A stretch of DNA of 64,000 nucleotides from Cohnella rhizoplanae. Its GTDB lineage: Bacteria; Bacillota; Bacilli; Paenibacillales; Paenibacillaceae. Shown piece after piece: positions 10,291-19,525 of the stretch (position 1 is the first letter of the stretch; each line of letters begins with the position of its first letter). The position numbers were made by a program, and so were the translations under genes. The notes beneath the pieces were generated by a model. The model saw only the letters and a program-made list of their open reading frames with translations. It searched no databases and was not told the origin of the DNA. Location: positions 1 through 64,000 of the forward strand of contig NZ_CAOJCN010000007.1 of NCBI RefSeq assembly GCF_948329515.1, given 5' to 3'.

Positions 10291-11240
10291 GCTCGCTCGA
10301 CTCCGATCTCCTCGTTGTATTCGGCGCGTCCGCTCGCCCAGGTCCGGCCGTGCACCGGCGCCAGGATCGCGAGCACCTCGGCCAGCAGCCGCTCGTCGAT
10401 CGGCTCGTCGGTCCATGCCGCGTTCTTCGCGATGTTGGCCGGATTGGCCGTGCTGACGAGCGTCGTCGGGATCCGCGGGTTCGCCGTCGAGAACTGAACG
10501 GCCAGCTTCGCGATGTCCGCGCCCTGATCCGCGCAATGCTGCGCGGCCCGGAGGCACGCCGCCTTGATGTCGGGCCCGGCGGGATGCCAAGCCGGCGTGC
10601 CGCGCGTCCCCAGCAGACCCATTGAGAGCGGCGAGGCATTGACCAATCCGACGCCGTTCGCTTCGAGCAGCGGCAGCAGGCCGAGCAGGCTCGTGTCGTT
10701 CAACGCATAGTGGCAATACGAGATGATGCAGTCGACGTCGACGCGCGGAACGAAGTGCTCGAACAGCGCCAAGGGCAGGCCGCAGATGCCCGCGAACCGG
10801 ATCTTGCCTGCGTCCTTCAGCCGCTGCAGCGCGGGTATCGCTTCTTCGAGGATGATCGCCTCGGGCACGAACTCGATATCGTGCAGATACAGGATGTCGA
10901 TCCCGTCCACGTTCAACCGCGCGAGGCTCTCGTCCACGCTGGCGACGATCCGCTCGCGGGAAAAGTCGAACGCGTCGTCGCCGTAGCGGCCCGCCTTGGT
11001 CGACAGCAGGTACTTGTCGCGCGGGATTTCCTTCAATGCCTTGCCCAGCACCGCCTCGGCCTTGGTTAAGCCGTAATACGGCGAGACGTCGATGTAATTG
11101 ATCCCGGCGTCGATCGCCGCGTGAACGGTGCGAATGCTCTCCGATTCGTCGGTATCGCGGAATACGGAGCCGAGCGATGAGGCGCCAAAGCTGAGCGCGG
11201 AGACGTCGAGCCCCGTCTTTCCTAATTTGCGGTATTTCAC
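10287..11240 (-). CDS. Aldo/keto reductase, predicted L-galactose 1-dehydrogenase
   Basis: A 317-residue AKR. The catalytic tetrad is visible in INYIDVSPYYG (Asp, Tyr), STKAGRYG (Lys) and LYLHDIEF (His). Long stretches match plant L-galactose dehydrogenase as I remember it: GASSLGSVF, AGRYGDDAFDFS, SVDESLARL, HDIEF, CHYALND, ASPLSMGLL and the PAWHPA region. The family includes L-fucose (D-threo-aldose) dehydrogenases, so it may accept both L-galactose and L-fucose. It would yield the aldonolactone with NAD(P)H. It lies one base downstream of uxaA and overlaps the zinc dehydrogenase gene by four bases. Confidence 0.82.
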   Translation of the reverse strand: MKYRKLGKTGLDVSALSFGASSLGSVFRDTDESESIRTVHAAIDAGINYIDVSPYYGLTKAEAVLGKALKEIPRDKYLLSTKAGRYGDDAFDFSRERIVASVDESLARLNVDGIDILYLHDIEFVPEAIILEEAIPALQRLKDAGKIRFAGICGLPLALFEHFVPRVDVDCIISYCHYALNDTSLLGLLPLLEANGVGLVNASPLSMGLLGTRGTPAWHPAGPDIKAACLRAAQHCADQGADIAKLAVQFSTANPRIPTTLVSTANPANIAKNAAWTDEPIDERLLAEVLAILAPVHGRTWASGRAEYNEEIGVERA

Positions 11241-11241
11241 T

Positions 11242-12735
11242 TTACAGAATCACCCCGTCCTTAAAAATGGCGATCTCTCGAAATCCGTTGCGTTCGTTGT
11301 TCGTCCGCGCTTCGCCCGAGGCAATGCTGACGATCTGATCCCAGAGCTCGTCCGTCAGTTCCTCCATCGTCCGGTCCTCGAGCAGCCGGCCGGCGTCAAA
11401 GTCGATCCAGCCCCTCTTGCGCGCCGCCAGCTCGCGGTTGGTCGCGATCTTGACCGTCGGCACCGGTCCGCCGAACGGCGTGCCCCTTCCCGTCGTGAAC
11501 AGGACGATATGCGCGCCAGCCGCCGAGAGAGCCGTCACCGACACCAGATCGTTGCCCGGCGCCTCTAGCAGGCTAAGCCCTGGCGCGGTCGCGACGGCGC
11601 CGTACGGAATGACGTCGGCAACGATGGCCTGCCCGCCCTTTTGCGTGCAGCCCAGCGACTTTTCCTCCAGCGTGGTGATGCCGCCCGCCTTGTTGCCCGG
11701 CGACGGATTCTCGTAAATCTCCTGCCCGTGGCGAATGAAGTAAGCCTTAAAATCGTTGATCAGGTCGACGATCCGCCCGAATACGCGAGCGTCCGAGGCC
11801 CGGTTCATGAGGATCGTTTCCGCGCCGAACATCTCCGGCACCTCGGTCAGGATCGCCGTGCCCCCGGCACCCGTCAGGCGGTCGGCGATCCGGCCGACGA
11901 GCGGATTGGCGGTGATGCCGGACAAGCCGTCCGAGCCGCCGCATTTGAGACCCAGCTTCAACCGTGATACCGGCACGGGCACACGCGCGAACGTCTGCGC
12001 GTATGCCGCGAGCTCGCCGACCAGTTCGACGCCAAGCTCCAGCTCGTCCTCCACGTCCTGGGACCGCATGAACTTGACGCGGGCCGGATCGTAGTCGCCG
12101 ATCGCCGCCTTGAAGCTGTCGATCTGGTTGTTCTCGCAGCCCAGCCCCACGACCAGCACGCCGGCCGCGTTCGGATGCCGGACGAGCGAAGCCAGCAGCT
12201 TCTGCGTATGCAGCAGATCGTCGCCGAGCTGGGAGCAGCCGAACGGATGGGCGAAGTGGTGGATCCCGTCGACCTGGCTGCCGTACAGCGAGTCGGCGCG
12301 TCTCGCGATCGCCTCGCAGGTTTTGTTGATGCAGCCGACCGTGTTGATGATCCAGATCTCGTTGCGTATGCCCGCTTCGCCGTTCTCCCGGATATAGCCC
12401 TGAAACGTTCGCGCGGACGCCGACGTATCCGGCTCGGCCGCGGCTGCGGGACGGTAGTCGTATTCGAGCAGGCCGCCGAGTCCCGTGCCGAGATTGTGCG
12501 TATGCACCCAGGCGCCGGCGGCGATGTCCGCCTTGGCGCGGCCGATCGAATAGCCGAACTTCAGGACATGCTCGCCCTCCCGCACCGGCCGGGTCAATAC
12601 CTTGTGGCCTTGCGGCACGTCGTCTTGCACCTCGAGCCGCGTCCCGTCCTCGAGCGAGATCGTCTCGCCCTTGGCCAGCGGGCGCAGCGCGATCGCGACG
12701 GGATCTTCCGCATGGAGCCGCACCCAGCTATTCAT
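11242..12735 (-). CDS. uxaA: Altronate dehydratase family protein
   Basis: A 497-residue UxaA-family enzyme. An N-terminal SAF-like domain (residues ~1-100, with GHKVLTRPVREGEHVLKFG) is followed by the large dehydratase domain with GYIRENGEAGIRNEIWI, HPFGCSQLGDD, GLGCENNQ, LKCGGSDGLSGITANP, EKSLGCTQKGGQ and TTGRGTPFGGPVPTVKIATN. It would convert D-altronate to 2-keto-3-deoxygluconate. It overlaps uxaB by eight bases. There is no uronate isomerase (uxaC) in the window, so altronate is more likely supplied through L-galactonate and tagaturonate than from galacturonate. A different aldonate such as L-fuconate cannot be excluded. Confidence 0.9.
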   Translation of the reverse strand: MNSWVRLHAEDPVAIALRPLAKGETISLEDGTRLEVQDDVPQGHKVLTRPVREGEHVLKFGYSIGRAKADIAAGAWVHTHNLGTGLGGLLEYDYRPAAAAEPDTSASARTFQGYIRENGEAGIRNEIWIINTVGCINKTCEAIARRADSLYGSQVDGIHHFAHPFGCSQLGDDLLHTQKLLASLVRHPNAAGVLVVGLGCENNQIDSFKAAIGDYDPARVKFMRSQDVEDELELGVELVGELAAYAQTFARVPVPVSRLKLGLKCGGSDGLSGITANPLVGRIADRLTGAGGTAILTEVPEMFGAETILMNRASDARVFGRIVDLINDFKAYFIRHGQEIYENPSPGNKAGGITTLEEKSLGCTQKGGQAIVADVIPYGAVATAPGLSLLEAPGNDLVSVTALSAAGAHIVLFTTGRGTPFGGPVPTVKIATNRELAARKRGWIDFDAGRLLEDRTMEELTDELWDQIVSIASGEARTNNERNGFREIAIFKDGVIL

Positions 12736-14212
12736 CGCTCTCCCCCGCTTCCCATACCGATATCAGCGCCGCTATGGAGGACGCCAATCCCTCGATGCCG
12801 GACAAGTCCTGTCCCCAGATCCCATCCAGTCCGAGCAAGTCCGCAATCTTCGCATGAAGCGGCTTCTCGCCGTCCCATGCAGCCGCGATGGATGCCAGCG
12901 AAGCCTCGTCGTCGCGCACGCGGCAAGGCATGCCCGCGAGCGTCCGGCCGACGAAGCCTTCCTCGTCGCGCCGCACCCGATAGTAGCGAAGCAGCCCCGC
13001 CAGCGCCTCGACGATCCGAGACGGCAGCGGCATGCCGCCCGATGCATAATAGAGAAGCGTCGGCAGTAGCCGCGTCTTGAACTTGCTCAGGCTGTTCATT
13101 GCGATATCGGACAATCGGTGGTCGATAAATGGATTCATAAACCGCTCGTACACCGTGGCCGCATAGGTCAGCAGCGCTTCCGGCGGCAGGCCGACGGCCG
13201 GGATGATCTCCTGCTCCACCGCTTCGCGGACGAACGGACCGAACCGCGCGTGCTCCATCGCTTCGCGAACGTACGTCACGCCGCTCAGCAGGGCGAGCGG
13301 CGCCATGAGCGTATGCGCGCCGTTCAGAATCCGCACCTTGCGGAGCTGGTATGGCTCCAGATCGTCGACCCAGTGCACGTTCAGGCCCGCCTGCCGCAGC
13401 GGCAGCTCGCGGTCCAGCCCTGGCTCGGCCTCGATCGCCCACAGATGATAGGGCTCCGCGGTGTTCAGCATCGCATCCGTATAGCCCCACTCCGCGAACC
13501 AGGCGCCAGCTGCCGCCTCCCCGGGATGCCCCGTTACGATCCGGTCGACGAGCGAATTGAGAAAGCGATTGTGCCCGGTCACCCATGACAGGAACGGTGC
13601 CGGCAGGCTCCAATCCTCGGCATATCGCAGGACGCAGCGCTTCAATTCGTCTCCGTTGCGCGCCACGAGCTCGCAGGGCAGGAAGATGAGGCCGCTGTCC
13701 GCCCGGGCGCCCAGCGCCAGGTATCGTTGGTAGAGCAGCCAGGTCATCTTGCCGGGAAACGACTGGATCGGCCGGCCTTCAGCCAGCGGTTCCGGCCGGT
13801 AGGCCAGTCCGGCCTCCGTCGTGTTGGAGACGACGAAGCGCAGCGAAGGGCTCCGGGCGAGCTCGCCGAAGCGCGGCCACTCCGAATACGGATCGACGAC
13901 TTCGGAGAATACCGATACGATCTCTTTGCGCTGCACGATCTCCCCCTGATCCAGCCCGCGCGTGACCAAAGTATAGAGTCCTTCCTGCGCAGCCAGCGTC
14001 TCCATCTTCGCCTTGCCGGACGGGCGAGGCTGGGTGACCGCGATCCCGCCGCTGAACAGGTTCTGCTCCCGGCAGCGGTGGATCATCCAGTCGAAGAAGC
14101 CGCGAAGGAAGTTGCCTTCCCCCACCTGCAGCACCGTGACCGGGCTCTGCCGCGCGGCTTCGAAGGAAGCCCGCTCTCCGCTCATCAACACTTTTCCGCT
14201 CAACGGATTCAT
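12728..14212 (-). CDS. uxaB: Tagaturonate reductase (mannitol dehydrogenase family)
   Basis: A 494-residue protein of the long-chain mannitol dehydrogenase family. The N-terminal Rossmann region begins VLQVGEGNFLRGFFDW, the SNTTEAGL segment follows, and the C-terminal domain contains the conserved KVRILNGAHT. It would reduce D-tagaturonate to D-altronate using NADH. It starts at an ATG overlapping the lactonase TGA and is second in the operon. Its place between predicted L-galactonate dehydrogenase and altronate dehydratase activities makes the assignment chemically consistent. Confidence 0.88.
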   Translation of the reverse strand: MNPLSGKVLMSGERASFEAARQSPVTVLQVGEGNFLRGFFDWMIHRCREQNLFSGGIAVTQPRPSGKAKMETLAAQEGLYTLVTRGLDQGEIVQRKEIVSVFSEVVDPYSEWPRFGELARSPSLRFVVSNTTEAGLAYRPEPLAEGRPIQSFPGKMTWLLYQRYLALGARADSGLIFLPCELVARNGDELKRCVLRYAEDWSLPAPFLSWVTGHNRFLNSLVDRIVTGHPGEAAAGAWFAEWGYTDAMLNTAEPYHLWAIEAEPGLDRELPLRQAGLNVHWVDDLEPYQLRKVRILNGAHTLMAPLALLSGVTYVREAMEHARFGPFVREAVEQEIIPAVGLPPEALLTYAATVYERFMNPFIDHRLSDIAMNSLSKFKTRLLPTLLYYASGGMPLPSRIVEALAGLLRYYRVRRDEEGFVGRTLAGMPCRVRDDEASLASIAAAWDGEKPLHAKIADLLGLDGIWGQDLSGIEGLASSIAALISVWEAGESDE

Positions 14213-15042
14213 AGCCGGTAGAACGCCTTGGCGTTGTCGCCGAACAGCTTAACTCTCTCCGCGTCTCCCCAAGTGTCCGGCAGCGCGCGCTCGACGATGT
14301 CGACGAGCTCGTCATAGCCGGCCGCGAGCAAGCTGACCGGCCAGTCGCTGCCGAACAGGACCCGGTCCGGACCGAAGCACGCCAGCACATGGCGAACATA
14401 GGGCACGAACTGCTCCGCCTTCCAGTTCGCGTGATCCGCTTCGGTAACCATGCCCGACAGCTTGCAATACAAGCCCGGATGGGCGGCGGCCAGCTCCTCG
14501 ATCCGGCTCGCCCACGGCTCCATCGCGCTCTCGGCGATGCGCGGCTTGGCGATATGATCGATCACGCCCCGCAGACCCGGCACCTGCTTCAGCAGCTCGA
14601 TCAGCGGCCCCAGCTGGTCGGACTTCACGAGCAGATCGACGGCCGCGCCGCGTGCCGCGTAGCCCCGCAGCGCCTCGATATAAGAGTCGGCGAGGATCGC
14701 GCCGGCGTCCGGCATGTCCTGGATCATGATGCGGAAGCCGACGAACTTGGGATGCCGGGCGAACCGCTCGAAATGCGCCGCATGCCGTTCATCCGCGAGA
14801 TCGAGGAAGCCGACGACGCCCTTGATCGAATCGTACCGGTCGGCCAGCGACAATAGAAAGTCCGTCTCCTCGGGCGTCGGCGCCGCCTGAACGACAATGG
14901 AACCGTCCAGGCCGTGCGCCTCCAAGTGAGGCTGCAGGTCGGGCGGCAGGAAATCCCGGTATAGGACGGGAAGCTCCGGCGTGATCCAGCCGTAATCGCC
15001 CCTGTCGATCCGCCAGTAATGCTGATGGGCGTCGATTCTCAT
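14209..15042 (-). CDS. Amidohydrolase-family sugar lactonase
   Basis: A 277-residue amidohydrolase of the COG3618 type, which includes L-fuconolactonases and L-rhamnonolactonases. Metal and catalytic motifs are the N-terminal DAHQHYW, VIDHIAKP in the middle and FGSDWP near the C-terminus. It would hydrolyse L-galactono- (or L-fucono-) lactone made by the AKR. It is the first gene of the six-gene operon: AAAGGAAG lies upstream of the ATG, with a -10-like TAATAT (minus strand) at 15088-15093 and a cre-like site at 15070-15083. The divergent AraC-type gene is the probable specific regulator. Confidence 0.85.
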   Translation of the reverse strand: MRIDAHQHYWRIDRGDYGWITPELPVLYRDFLPPDLQPHLEAHGLDGSIVVQAAPTPEETDFLLSLADRYDSIKGVVGFLDLADERHAAHFERFARHPKFVGFRIMIQDMPDAGAILADSYIEALRGYAARGAAVDLLVKSDQLGPLIELLKQVPGLRGVIDHIAKPRIAESAMEPWASRIEELAAAHPGLYCKLSGMVTEADHANWKAEQFVPYVRHVLACFGPDRVLFGSDWPVSLLAAGYDELVDIVERALPDTWGDAERVKLFGDNAKAFYRL

Positions 15043-15069
15043 CTGGCATCTTCCTTTGCATGAGTGGTT

Positions 15070-15083
15070 GTAAACGTTATCTC
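15070..15083 (-). promoter_or_regulatory. cre-like CcpA site at the L-galactose operon promoter
   Basis: TGTAAACGTTATCT (plus-strand reading) matches 13 of 14 positions of the cre consensus TGWAANCGNTNWCA. It is just downstream of a minus-strand -10-like TAATAT at 15088-15093, where bound CcpA would block transcription. Confidence 0.6.
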
Positions 15084-15187
15084 TCTATATTAGCATCCGA
15101 AATGAAACCTTAAATTGCTTCGGCTTGCGTATTTATAGCTTTTTTTGATATTTTGAATACAAATCGCCGAATACGGGGGCCGTGCGG

Positions 15188-16057
15188 ATGAAGCCGATTC
15201 ACAAGCAATTTAACGTTCCGCCCGCGTTTCCTTTTTCGTTCGTATACAGGGACACCAAGACCAAGCAACGCGAGCTGCCCGATCATCTGCACGACTGGCA
15301 CGAGATCGTCTACGTTCACGGCGGCCAGGGCACTTTTTTTATCGACAGAACCTTCTACGACATGCGAGCGGGCAGCTTGTTCGTCATACCGGGCAATACG
15401 ATCCACCGGGCCTTGCCCGACGCGCAGGATCCCGTCACGTCGACCGCCGTCTTTTTCAATCCCGCCCTGCTGCCGCAGCCTTCGCTGGGCGAGGCGTTCT
15501 CCTATATGCAGTGCTTCGACTGGAGTCGGATGAACCGGACGCATCATATTCATAGCAGCGCGGCGCTGCAGGATACGATCGAGCGGTGCTTGCGCGAGGT
15601 CGATGCGGAGCTGAGCGCCGCGGCGCACGGCTACCGGCATGCCGTGGCCTTGCTCGTGCAACGGATCCTGCTGTCTATCAACCGGGAACTGGGTACGGGG
15701 GGACTTGCGGAGACGGTCCCGCCGCCGGCGGTCGGACCGGTCTGGATGCGGGACGCGCTGCTGTACATCGACGAGCGCTACGCGGAGGAGATCGGGCTGC
15801 ATGAGCTGTGCAAGCGGGCGTCCGTCAGCCCGGCGCACTTCAGCCGGGTATTCAAGCAGCTGACAGGCATGAACGTCACCGGCTTCATCGCGGCCAAGCG
15901 CATCGTCAAGGCCAAGCGGATGCTGCTCGAGACCGGTCACAACGTCGCGCTGATCGCGGCCGAATGCGGCTTCGAGAGCCTGCCGCACTTTCACCGGCTG
16001 TTCAAGCGCATCGTCGGCCGGACGCCGGCGGCTTATAGGCGGGGGACCGGGAATTGA
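15188..16057 (+). CDS. AraC-family regulator of the L-galactose operon
   Basis: A 289-residue regulator. The N-terminal cupin sensor (residues ~15-150) contains LPDHLHDWHEIVYVHGG and a GSLFVIPGNTIHRA strand. The C-terminal double helix-turn-helix (~190-289) contains ISLHEL-like LHELCKRASVSPAHFSRVFKQLTG and the second motif ALIAAECGFESLPHFHRLFKR. I prefer the ATG at 15188, about ten bases after ACGGGGG, over the GTG at 15182. Divergent orientation to the six-gene operon suggests it activates it in response to L-galactose or a lactone; this is inference. Confidence 0.85.
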   Translation: MKPIHKQFNVPPAFPFSFVYRDTKTKQRELPDHLHDWHEIVYVHGGQGTFFIDRTFYDMRAGSLFVIPGNTIHRALPDAQDPVTSTAVFFNPALLPQPSLGEAFSYMQCFDWSRMNRTHHIHSSAALQDTIERCLREVDAELSAAAHGYRHAVALLVQRILLSINRELGTGGLAETVPPPAVGPVWMRDALLYIDERYAEEIGLHELCKRASVSPAHFSRVFKQLTGMNVTGFIAAKRIVKAKRMLLETGHNVALIAAECGFESLPHFHRLFKRIVGRTPAAYRRGTGN

Positions 16058-16083
16058 ACTCTTGCTCGCGGCGGACGGGCTCG

Positions 16084-17721
16084 TTATGTTCTCGCCGCCT
16101 CCCGGTATTCCTGCGGCGTCACTCCGGTCGCTTTTTTGAAAAACCGGGTGAACGACTGGGAAGCCTCGTAGCCGACCCGAATGCCGATCTCCAGCACCTT
16201 GAGTTCGTCGTTCCGCAGCAGCCGCTTGGCCCGCTCGATGCGGGCGGCTTCGATATACTCGGATAGATTGATGCCGCTCTCTTGCTTAAAGAGCCTCGAA
16301 AGATAAGAAGGATTAAAATGGATGTAGCCCGCGAGCCGGACCAACGACAAGTCCTCGTCCAGATGCTCTTCGATATAAGCCCGAACCTTCGAGATCGCTT
16401 CGGCCGCGCGATTCCGCTCGCCGGATCGTCTCAGTTCGAATAGCGTCTCCGCGGTCGCGCGAAGAAAAGAGAACGCCTCCTCCCACGATGAGAATTCGTC
16501 GCGGCGCATGAGAGCGGAGGCGCCCGCGACCTGGTCCTCCAGCTCCCAGCGGTTGATGTAGGATAACAAGACAAGCGACGTCGTGTAGTACAGCTCCAGC
16601 AAGTACGGGGCGGAGCTGTCCCGCGCGTGATCGGTCAGCTCGTTATAAAGCAAGAGGTATTCGTCGCGTCTTCCCGCATCCAGGTGAGCGGCGAGCGCGT
16701 CCGATTTGTCCCGCGGCGAACGCTCCGGCGAACACGAGCCGTCCATCGCATCCAGGATCGCCGTCTGCACCATCAGGGCGCCGTCCCCGGTCCTTCTTTG
16801 CCGTTGCCGCTTGATCTTATCGTAGAACGAGGACAGCTTCTTCAAGTCGCAAGGCCGGTCTCCCAGCGTGATGGCGACGGAGAGGCCGAGGCTTTCCAGG
16901 CATGCTTGCTGGATGAGTTCGAATTGGCCCTCCAAGTAGGTCCCTTCAGGCGTACCTGCCGATATGCCGCTCCCTTCCTCCCGTTCGGCGAACGGCTGGA
17001 TGAGCCAGACCGGATCGCCGAAGCGGTCGATGATGCCAAGGCTGCGGGCCTGCGGGGACAGAAGGCTCTCGGCGAGCAGCGTCACGGCCAGCGCCGATTC
17101 CTGCCGAACGGCATAAGACGGCATTGCAGTCGAGGCTGGAGAGAGATCGATAAGGGATAGATCCGCCTGCGCCATATAAACCGGCCGTTCGCTATCGAGC
17201 GGAAGGTTCAGCTTGCGAAAATCCTCGTTGAGATTCTGCGCCGTTTTCGCCCCGTGCAGCAGATGGCGGAAGTACTCGCCGCGCGCCAGAATCTCCAGCG
17301 TGTTCAGTTTCTCCTGCGCCTGGCGGACCAGCTCGTTGCGCCGCAAGCTGTCGTCGAGTTCCGCCACCGCCGCGCCGACGGCTTGAATGACCTTGGGGTA
17401 CCCTTCGCTTTTGAGCAGGTATTGAACGCCGGGCGTTTGAATCGCCTGATATACGGCGTCGAAGTCGCTGTAGCCGGTCAGGAATATGACGCGGCAGTGC
17501 GGCCAGTTCCGTCCGATCATGGACAGGAGCTGCATCCCGTCGATCCCCGGCATCCGGATATCCGACAGCACGATGTCCACCCGCGTACGCTGCAGCCACT
17601 GGAGCGCCTCCCTGCCGGAGTAGGCTTTGCACAGATCCAGACCCAGGTCGCAACCGTTCAATGTCTCGTACAGGCCGTCGGTAATCATCTCTTCGTCATC
17701 GACGATCAGCAATCGGTACAT
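16084..17721 (-). CDS. YesN-type response regulator
   Basis: A 545-residue response regulator. The receiver domain is at residues 1-120 with the DDEEM acidic pair and phospho-acceptor D54 (VLSDIRMPG). A long middle region (~130-430) has no known motif. The C-terminal AraC-type DNA-binding domain is at ~440-545 (LVRLAGYIHFNPSYLSRLFKQ, then VGYEASQSFTRFFKKATG). GGGAGGGG precedes the ATG. The gene overlaps the histidine kinase gene by 26 bases. It probably controls the adjacent binding protein and glycosidase genes. It converges with the AraC gene, 26 bp away, without an obvious terminator. Confidence 0.9.
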   Translation of the reverse strand: MYRLLIVDDEEMITDGLYETLNGCDLGLDLCKAYSGREALQWLQRTRVDIVLSDIRMPGIDGMQLLSMIGRNWPHCRVIFLTGYSDFDAVYQAIQTPGVQYLLKSEGYPKVIQAVGAAVAELDDSLRRNELVRQAQEKLNTLEILARGEYFRHLLHGAKTAQNLNEDFRKLNLPLDSERPVYMAQADLSLIDLSPASTAMPSYAVRQESALAVTLLAESLLSPQARSLGIIDRFGDPVWLIQPFAEREEGSGISAGTPEGTYLEGQFELIQQACLESLGLSVAITLGDRPCDLKKLSSFYDKIKRQRQRRTGDGALMVQTAILDAMDGSCSPERSPRDKSDALAAHLDAGRRDEYLLLYNELTDHARDSSAPYLLELYYTTSLVLLSYINRWELEDQVAGASALMRRDEFSSWEEAFSFLRATAETLFELRRSGERNRAAEAISKVRAYIEEHLDEDLSLVRLAGYIHFNPSYLSRLFKQESGINLSEYIEAARIERAKRLLRNDELKVLEIGIRVGYEASQSFTRFFKKATGVTPQEYREAART

Positions 17722-19465
17722 CGGCTAGCCCCTCCCATGGAAAGTATAGCGTCGCTTGAAGTCCGCCGAGCGCGCTTCGGGCGACGCGGACGCCGCCCCG
17801 CTCTCCGAACGTAATCGCCAATCGGCGATGAATATTGACCATTCCGGTCGTCTCCGCGCCGTCGTCCCGGATGGCCAGCGCCCTCGTCAGTTCGCCCAGC
17901 TTCTCTTCGGACAGCTCTCCACCGTTATCTTCGACGACGATCCGGAACTCGCCGTCCTCGCGCTCGAAGCGAACGACGATCAGCCCGCCCTCCTCTTTGC
18001 GCTCGAGGCTGTGCTCGAAGGCGTTCTCGATGATCGGCTGCACGATCAGCCGCGGCACTACCGCCGCCGAGGCTGCCGCCGGCAGATCCTCGAACCGCGC
18101 CCGGATACGCCGGGAGAAGCGGAGAAGCTGGATGTCGGTATACGTGCGCGCATGATGAATCTCCTGCGCGAGCGAGATCTCGTCGGAAGCGCTGCGGGTC
18201 ACGAAGCGAAAATATTCGCCGAGCTGGATCGTAAATTGCTCGACCCGTTCCACGTCTCCCGTACGGGCCATGGTGTTCAGGATAAACAAGCTGTTGAACA
18301 GAAAATGCGGATTGATCTGCGATTGAAGCTGCTTCAGCTCTGAGCGCTGCGCCATTAGCTTCTGCCGGTAAGCCTGGTCGATCAAGGACCGCAGGTTGGC
18401 CACCATCTGATTGAACCGGCTGTACAGATAGCCGAATTCATCCTTGGACGTGTGCGTGATCATCTGCTCCAGATCGCCGTTCTCGACGCGGCGGAAGCTC
18501 TTGACGAGCCGCAGCAGCGGTTTGTGAATGAACTTGTAGGTCGACATCGCATAGATGGCGACGATCACGAGCGCCGCAGCCGCAAAAAGCCAGGCCCATC
18601 TGTAAAACTTGTCCAGCGGCTTGCGGATGACCTGGGACGGAATAAAACGGTAGATCGCCGTATCCAGCTTGTCCGAAGCTGCGTAGATGGTATAGTACGA
18701 TTGCCCTCCGAACGCTCTGGCCTTGCCATAATCGTCGGAAGCCTGCCGCTGCATGACGTAGGCGGAAGCTTCGTCCAGGAACGACGCGACGGAACCGCTC
18801 GCCAGCCGAATCCCGCCGTTCGCCGATAGGAGCAGCGTGCCGCTGCCGGCATAGGTGTTGAACTGGGCCAATGCCTCCGTCAGCTTCTGCTGGTCCAGCT
18901 CGATCTCGACGATGAATAGAGGCTGCCCCTTCGGGCTCCCGCTCGGCTTCGCCGCGCTGAGGTACAGCCCGTTCCGCCACGCGTTGATCCGGGTGTTCCG
19001 GCTGCCGTAAACGGTGAGAACGGCTTCATAAAGCGTCTCGTCGAGCGGACTGACGCCGTCGACGGACGATATGATCCGCCCGATGGGATTAATATAGACG
19101 CTGACCTCTTTGATATACTTGCTGCTGTTCTGCACGAGATAGAGCCGGTTGCGCAGCGAGTTGACCTTGTCGGTCTTCTCGATGACCCCCATCCGGTTCC
19201 AGAGAAGCGTCAGCTTGTTCAGGTCCTCGTCTTCGAGCAAGCCGAACTGCAGCAGCTTGATTCTCTCGATCTCGTTCTCTAGATCGGTCAGGTAGAAGGC
19301 GGTCTGGGAGGCCGCCGTCTTGGCGATATCCTCTCTCGCCGTGTGAATCGACCATTGATAGAGATAGACGCCCAGGATGATCAGAGGCGTCAGAATAAGC
19401 AGAAACGTAAAGATCAAGCGAAGAAACAGGGTGTTGCGAATCGAGAACATCGGCGATTTGAACAT
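17696..19465 (-). CDS. YesM-type sensor histidine kinase
   Basis: A 589-residue membrane kinase. TM1 is at about 13-36, an extracellular dCache-like sensor domain at about 40-285, TM2 at 291-308 and HAMP at 310-362. The phospho-accepting H387 is in QINPHFLFN, and the HATPase domain contains the N-box IIENAFEHSLE and G-box VVEDNGG. It is the partner of the overlapping response regulator. The upstream gene encodes a solute-binding lipoprotein, so kinase, regulator and binding protein may form one signalling unit. The Shine-Dalgarno (AGGGG) is rather distant from the ATG; a second Met six residues on is a possible start. Confidence 0.9.
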   Translation of the reverse strand: MFKSPMFSIRNTLFLRLIFTFLLILTPLIILGVYLYQWSIHTAREDIAKTAASQTAFYLTDLENEIERIKLLQFGLLEDEDLNKLTLLWNRMGVIEKTDKVNSLRNRLYLVQNSSKYIKEVSVYINPIGRIISSVDGVSPLDETLYEAVLTVYGSRNTRINAWRNGLYLSAAKPSGSPKGQPLFIVEIELDQQKLTEALAQFNTYAGSGTLLLSANGGIRLASGSVASFLDEASAYVMQRQASDDYGKARAFGGQSYYTIYAASDKLDTAIYRFIPSQVIRKPLDKFYRWAWLFAAAALVIVAIYAMSTYKFIHKPLLRLVKSFRRVENGDLEQMITHTSKDEFGYLYSRFNQMVANLRSLIDQAYRQKLMAQRSELKQLQSQINPHFLFNSLFILNTMARTGDVERVEQFTIQLGEYFRFVTRSASDEISLAQEIHHARTYTDIQLLRFSRRIRARFEDLPAAASAAVVPRLIVQPIIENAFEHSLERKEEGGLIVVRFEREDGEFRIVVEDNGGELSEEKLGELTRALAIRDDGAETTGMVNIHRRLAITFGERGGVRVARSALGGLQATLYFPWEGLADVPIADRR

Positions 19466-19525
19466 GATGCGTATTCAGCCCCTACTCTGTCTAGTCGATT
19501 CGAACTTGTCCCGGTCGATTCGAAC

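Noticed and set aside
9274-10716. Long dehydrogenase frame extended N-terminally by ~140 residues
   Set aside because: The extension is an out-of-frame reading of the AKR gene; the normal family N-terminus starts at the ATG at 10290, overlapping the AKR stop.
6861-15042. Ordinary hexuronate (galacturonate) utilisation operon
   Set aside because: uxaC and a uronate transporter are absent, and the AKR, lactonase, Zn-dehydrogenase and GH95 have no place in that route.
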